Source: DAIOGN01 sp036745245
GTDB taxonomy: Bacteria; Zixibacteria; MSB-5A5; JAUVRN01
Assembly (NCBI GenBank): GCA_036745245.1
Contig: DAIOGN010000088.1
Coordinates: forward strand, 1 to 14,980
Direction of reading: 5' to 3'
DNA: 14,980 nt
The position numbers were made by a program, and so were the translations under genes. The first letter of the stretch is position 1; every line of letters begins with the position of its first letter. Below the pieces are notes generated by a model, which was given only the letters and a program-made list of their open reading frames with translations, searched no databases and was not told the origin of the DNA. Positions 14,575-14,980 of the stretch are shown here, in pieces.

Positions 14575-14980
14575 TCCTCGCGGCCGGCGACGCACGCTTC
14601 TCGTTTCCGTCGTCGGCGCCAGGCCGCAGTTCATCAAGCTGGCCCCCGTGGCGGCCGCGTTCCAGCGGGCCCGCTTGCCTCACGTCATCATCCATACCGG
14701 GCAGCACTACGACGACGACATGTCGGCGCGGTTTTTCCGCGAACTGCAACTTCCTCTCCCCGATCTCAACTTGTGCGTGCAGGGAGGCGGCCACGCCGAA
14801 CCCACTGCGAAGATGCTGGAGCGGCTGGCGCGAGTATTCGAAGAGATCCGGCCAACGGCCGTGGTGGTGTACGGAGACACCACGTCGACCCTGGCCGGAG
14901 CGCTGGCCGGCGCTCAGTGCGGCGTGCCGGTGGCGCACGTGGAGTCGGGGCTGCGCAGCTACCTGAGGAACCAGCCCGAG
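14558..14980 (+). CDS. wbpI: UDP-GlcNAc 2-epimerase family protein, WbpI/WlbD-like (5' part)
   Basis: The first 141 codons are in the window; the rest lies beyond the right edge. Family motifs are clear: VVGARPQFIK (18-27), HTGQHYD (46-52), YGDTTST (105-111) and HVESGLRS (127-134). GARPQFIK rather than GTRPEAIK favours the WbpI/capsule type over WecB; that distinction is from memory. It would epimerise C2 of UDP-GlcNAc(3NAc)A to give UDP-ManNAc(3NAc)A. The frame opens after a TGA at 14549, and TTG at 14558 is the only ATG, GTG or TTG before the first motif. The start is therefore TTG, overlapping the aminotransferase by 17 nt, with AAGGA close upstream. A start at a rarer codon is possible. 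Confidence 0.85.
   Translation, partial: MPARPSPRGRRRTLLVSVVGARPQFIKLAPVAAAFQRARLPHVIIHTGQHYDDDMSARFFRELQLPLPDLNLCVQGGGHAEPTAKMLERLARVFEEIRPTAVVVYGDTTSTLAGALAGAQCGVPVAHVESGLRSYLRNQPE

Noticed and set aside
13435..14637. A 400-codon minus-strand open frame opposite the aminotransferase
   Set aside because: It is fully antisense to a gene with clear PLP-enzyme motifs, and its own product shows no domain.

Overview
The window looks like a high-GC, Gram-negative chromosome segment. A BexD/Wza-type exporter implies an outer membrane. The motif D-x-x-N-D-x-G at the start of two FN3-like domains resembles ones I associate with the Gemmatimonadota / Eisenbacteria / Krumholzibacteriota / Zixibacteria side of the FCB group. 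That placement is a guess, and no marker gene is present to settle it.

Left half (1-8316, minus strand): a long, very tightly packed operon made of a four-gene membrane module repeated in tandem. I call the copies A (4880-8316, nearest the promoter), B (1345-4883) and C (1-1317, cut by the window edge). Subunit order in each is the same. Subunit 1 has a signal peptide, an FN3-like domain, a transmembrane helix, a conserved cytoplasmic domain that I think is Pfam DUF6754, and a second helix. Subunit 2 is a membrane protein of about six helices. Subunit 3 is an alpha/beta domain held between two helices and predicted outside the cytoplasm. Subunit 4 is another membrane protein of about six helices. 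Copies A and B are complete. Copy C shows subunit 1 and the first 25 codons of subunit 2. I recognise no function for any subunit. This is the most interesting content of the window.

Middle (8317-8873): a small stand-alone Smr-domain gene on the minus strand, flanked by two candidate promoters that both use TTGACG as the -35 element. One faces left into the repeated operon and one faces right into the polysaccharide operon. A 7-bp inverted repeat lies in the divergent spacer.

Right half (8874-14980, plus strand): an exopolysaccharide or O-antigen operon. It has an SLBB-rich polysaccharide export protein and a Wzz-like chain-length protein, then four sugar-nucleotide enzymes in the order 3-dehydrogenase, N-acetyltransferase, aminotransferase, 2-epimerase. 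This is the order of Bordetella wlbABCD, equivalent to Pseudomonas wbpB, wbpD, wbpE and wbpI. Together they would turn UDP-GlcNAcA into UDP-ManNAc(3NAc)A, a diacetamido-uronic acid donor. The UDP-GlcNAc 6-dehydrogenase (WbpA type) that would supply UDP-GlcNAcA is not in the window. The epimerase is cut by the right edge.

No stretch longer than about 300 bases lacks a gene. I saw no rRNA, tRNA, CRISPR array, insertion sequence or integrase.
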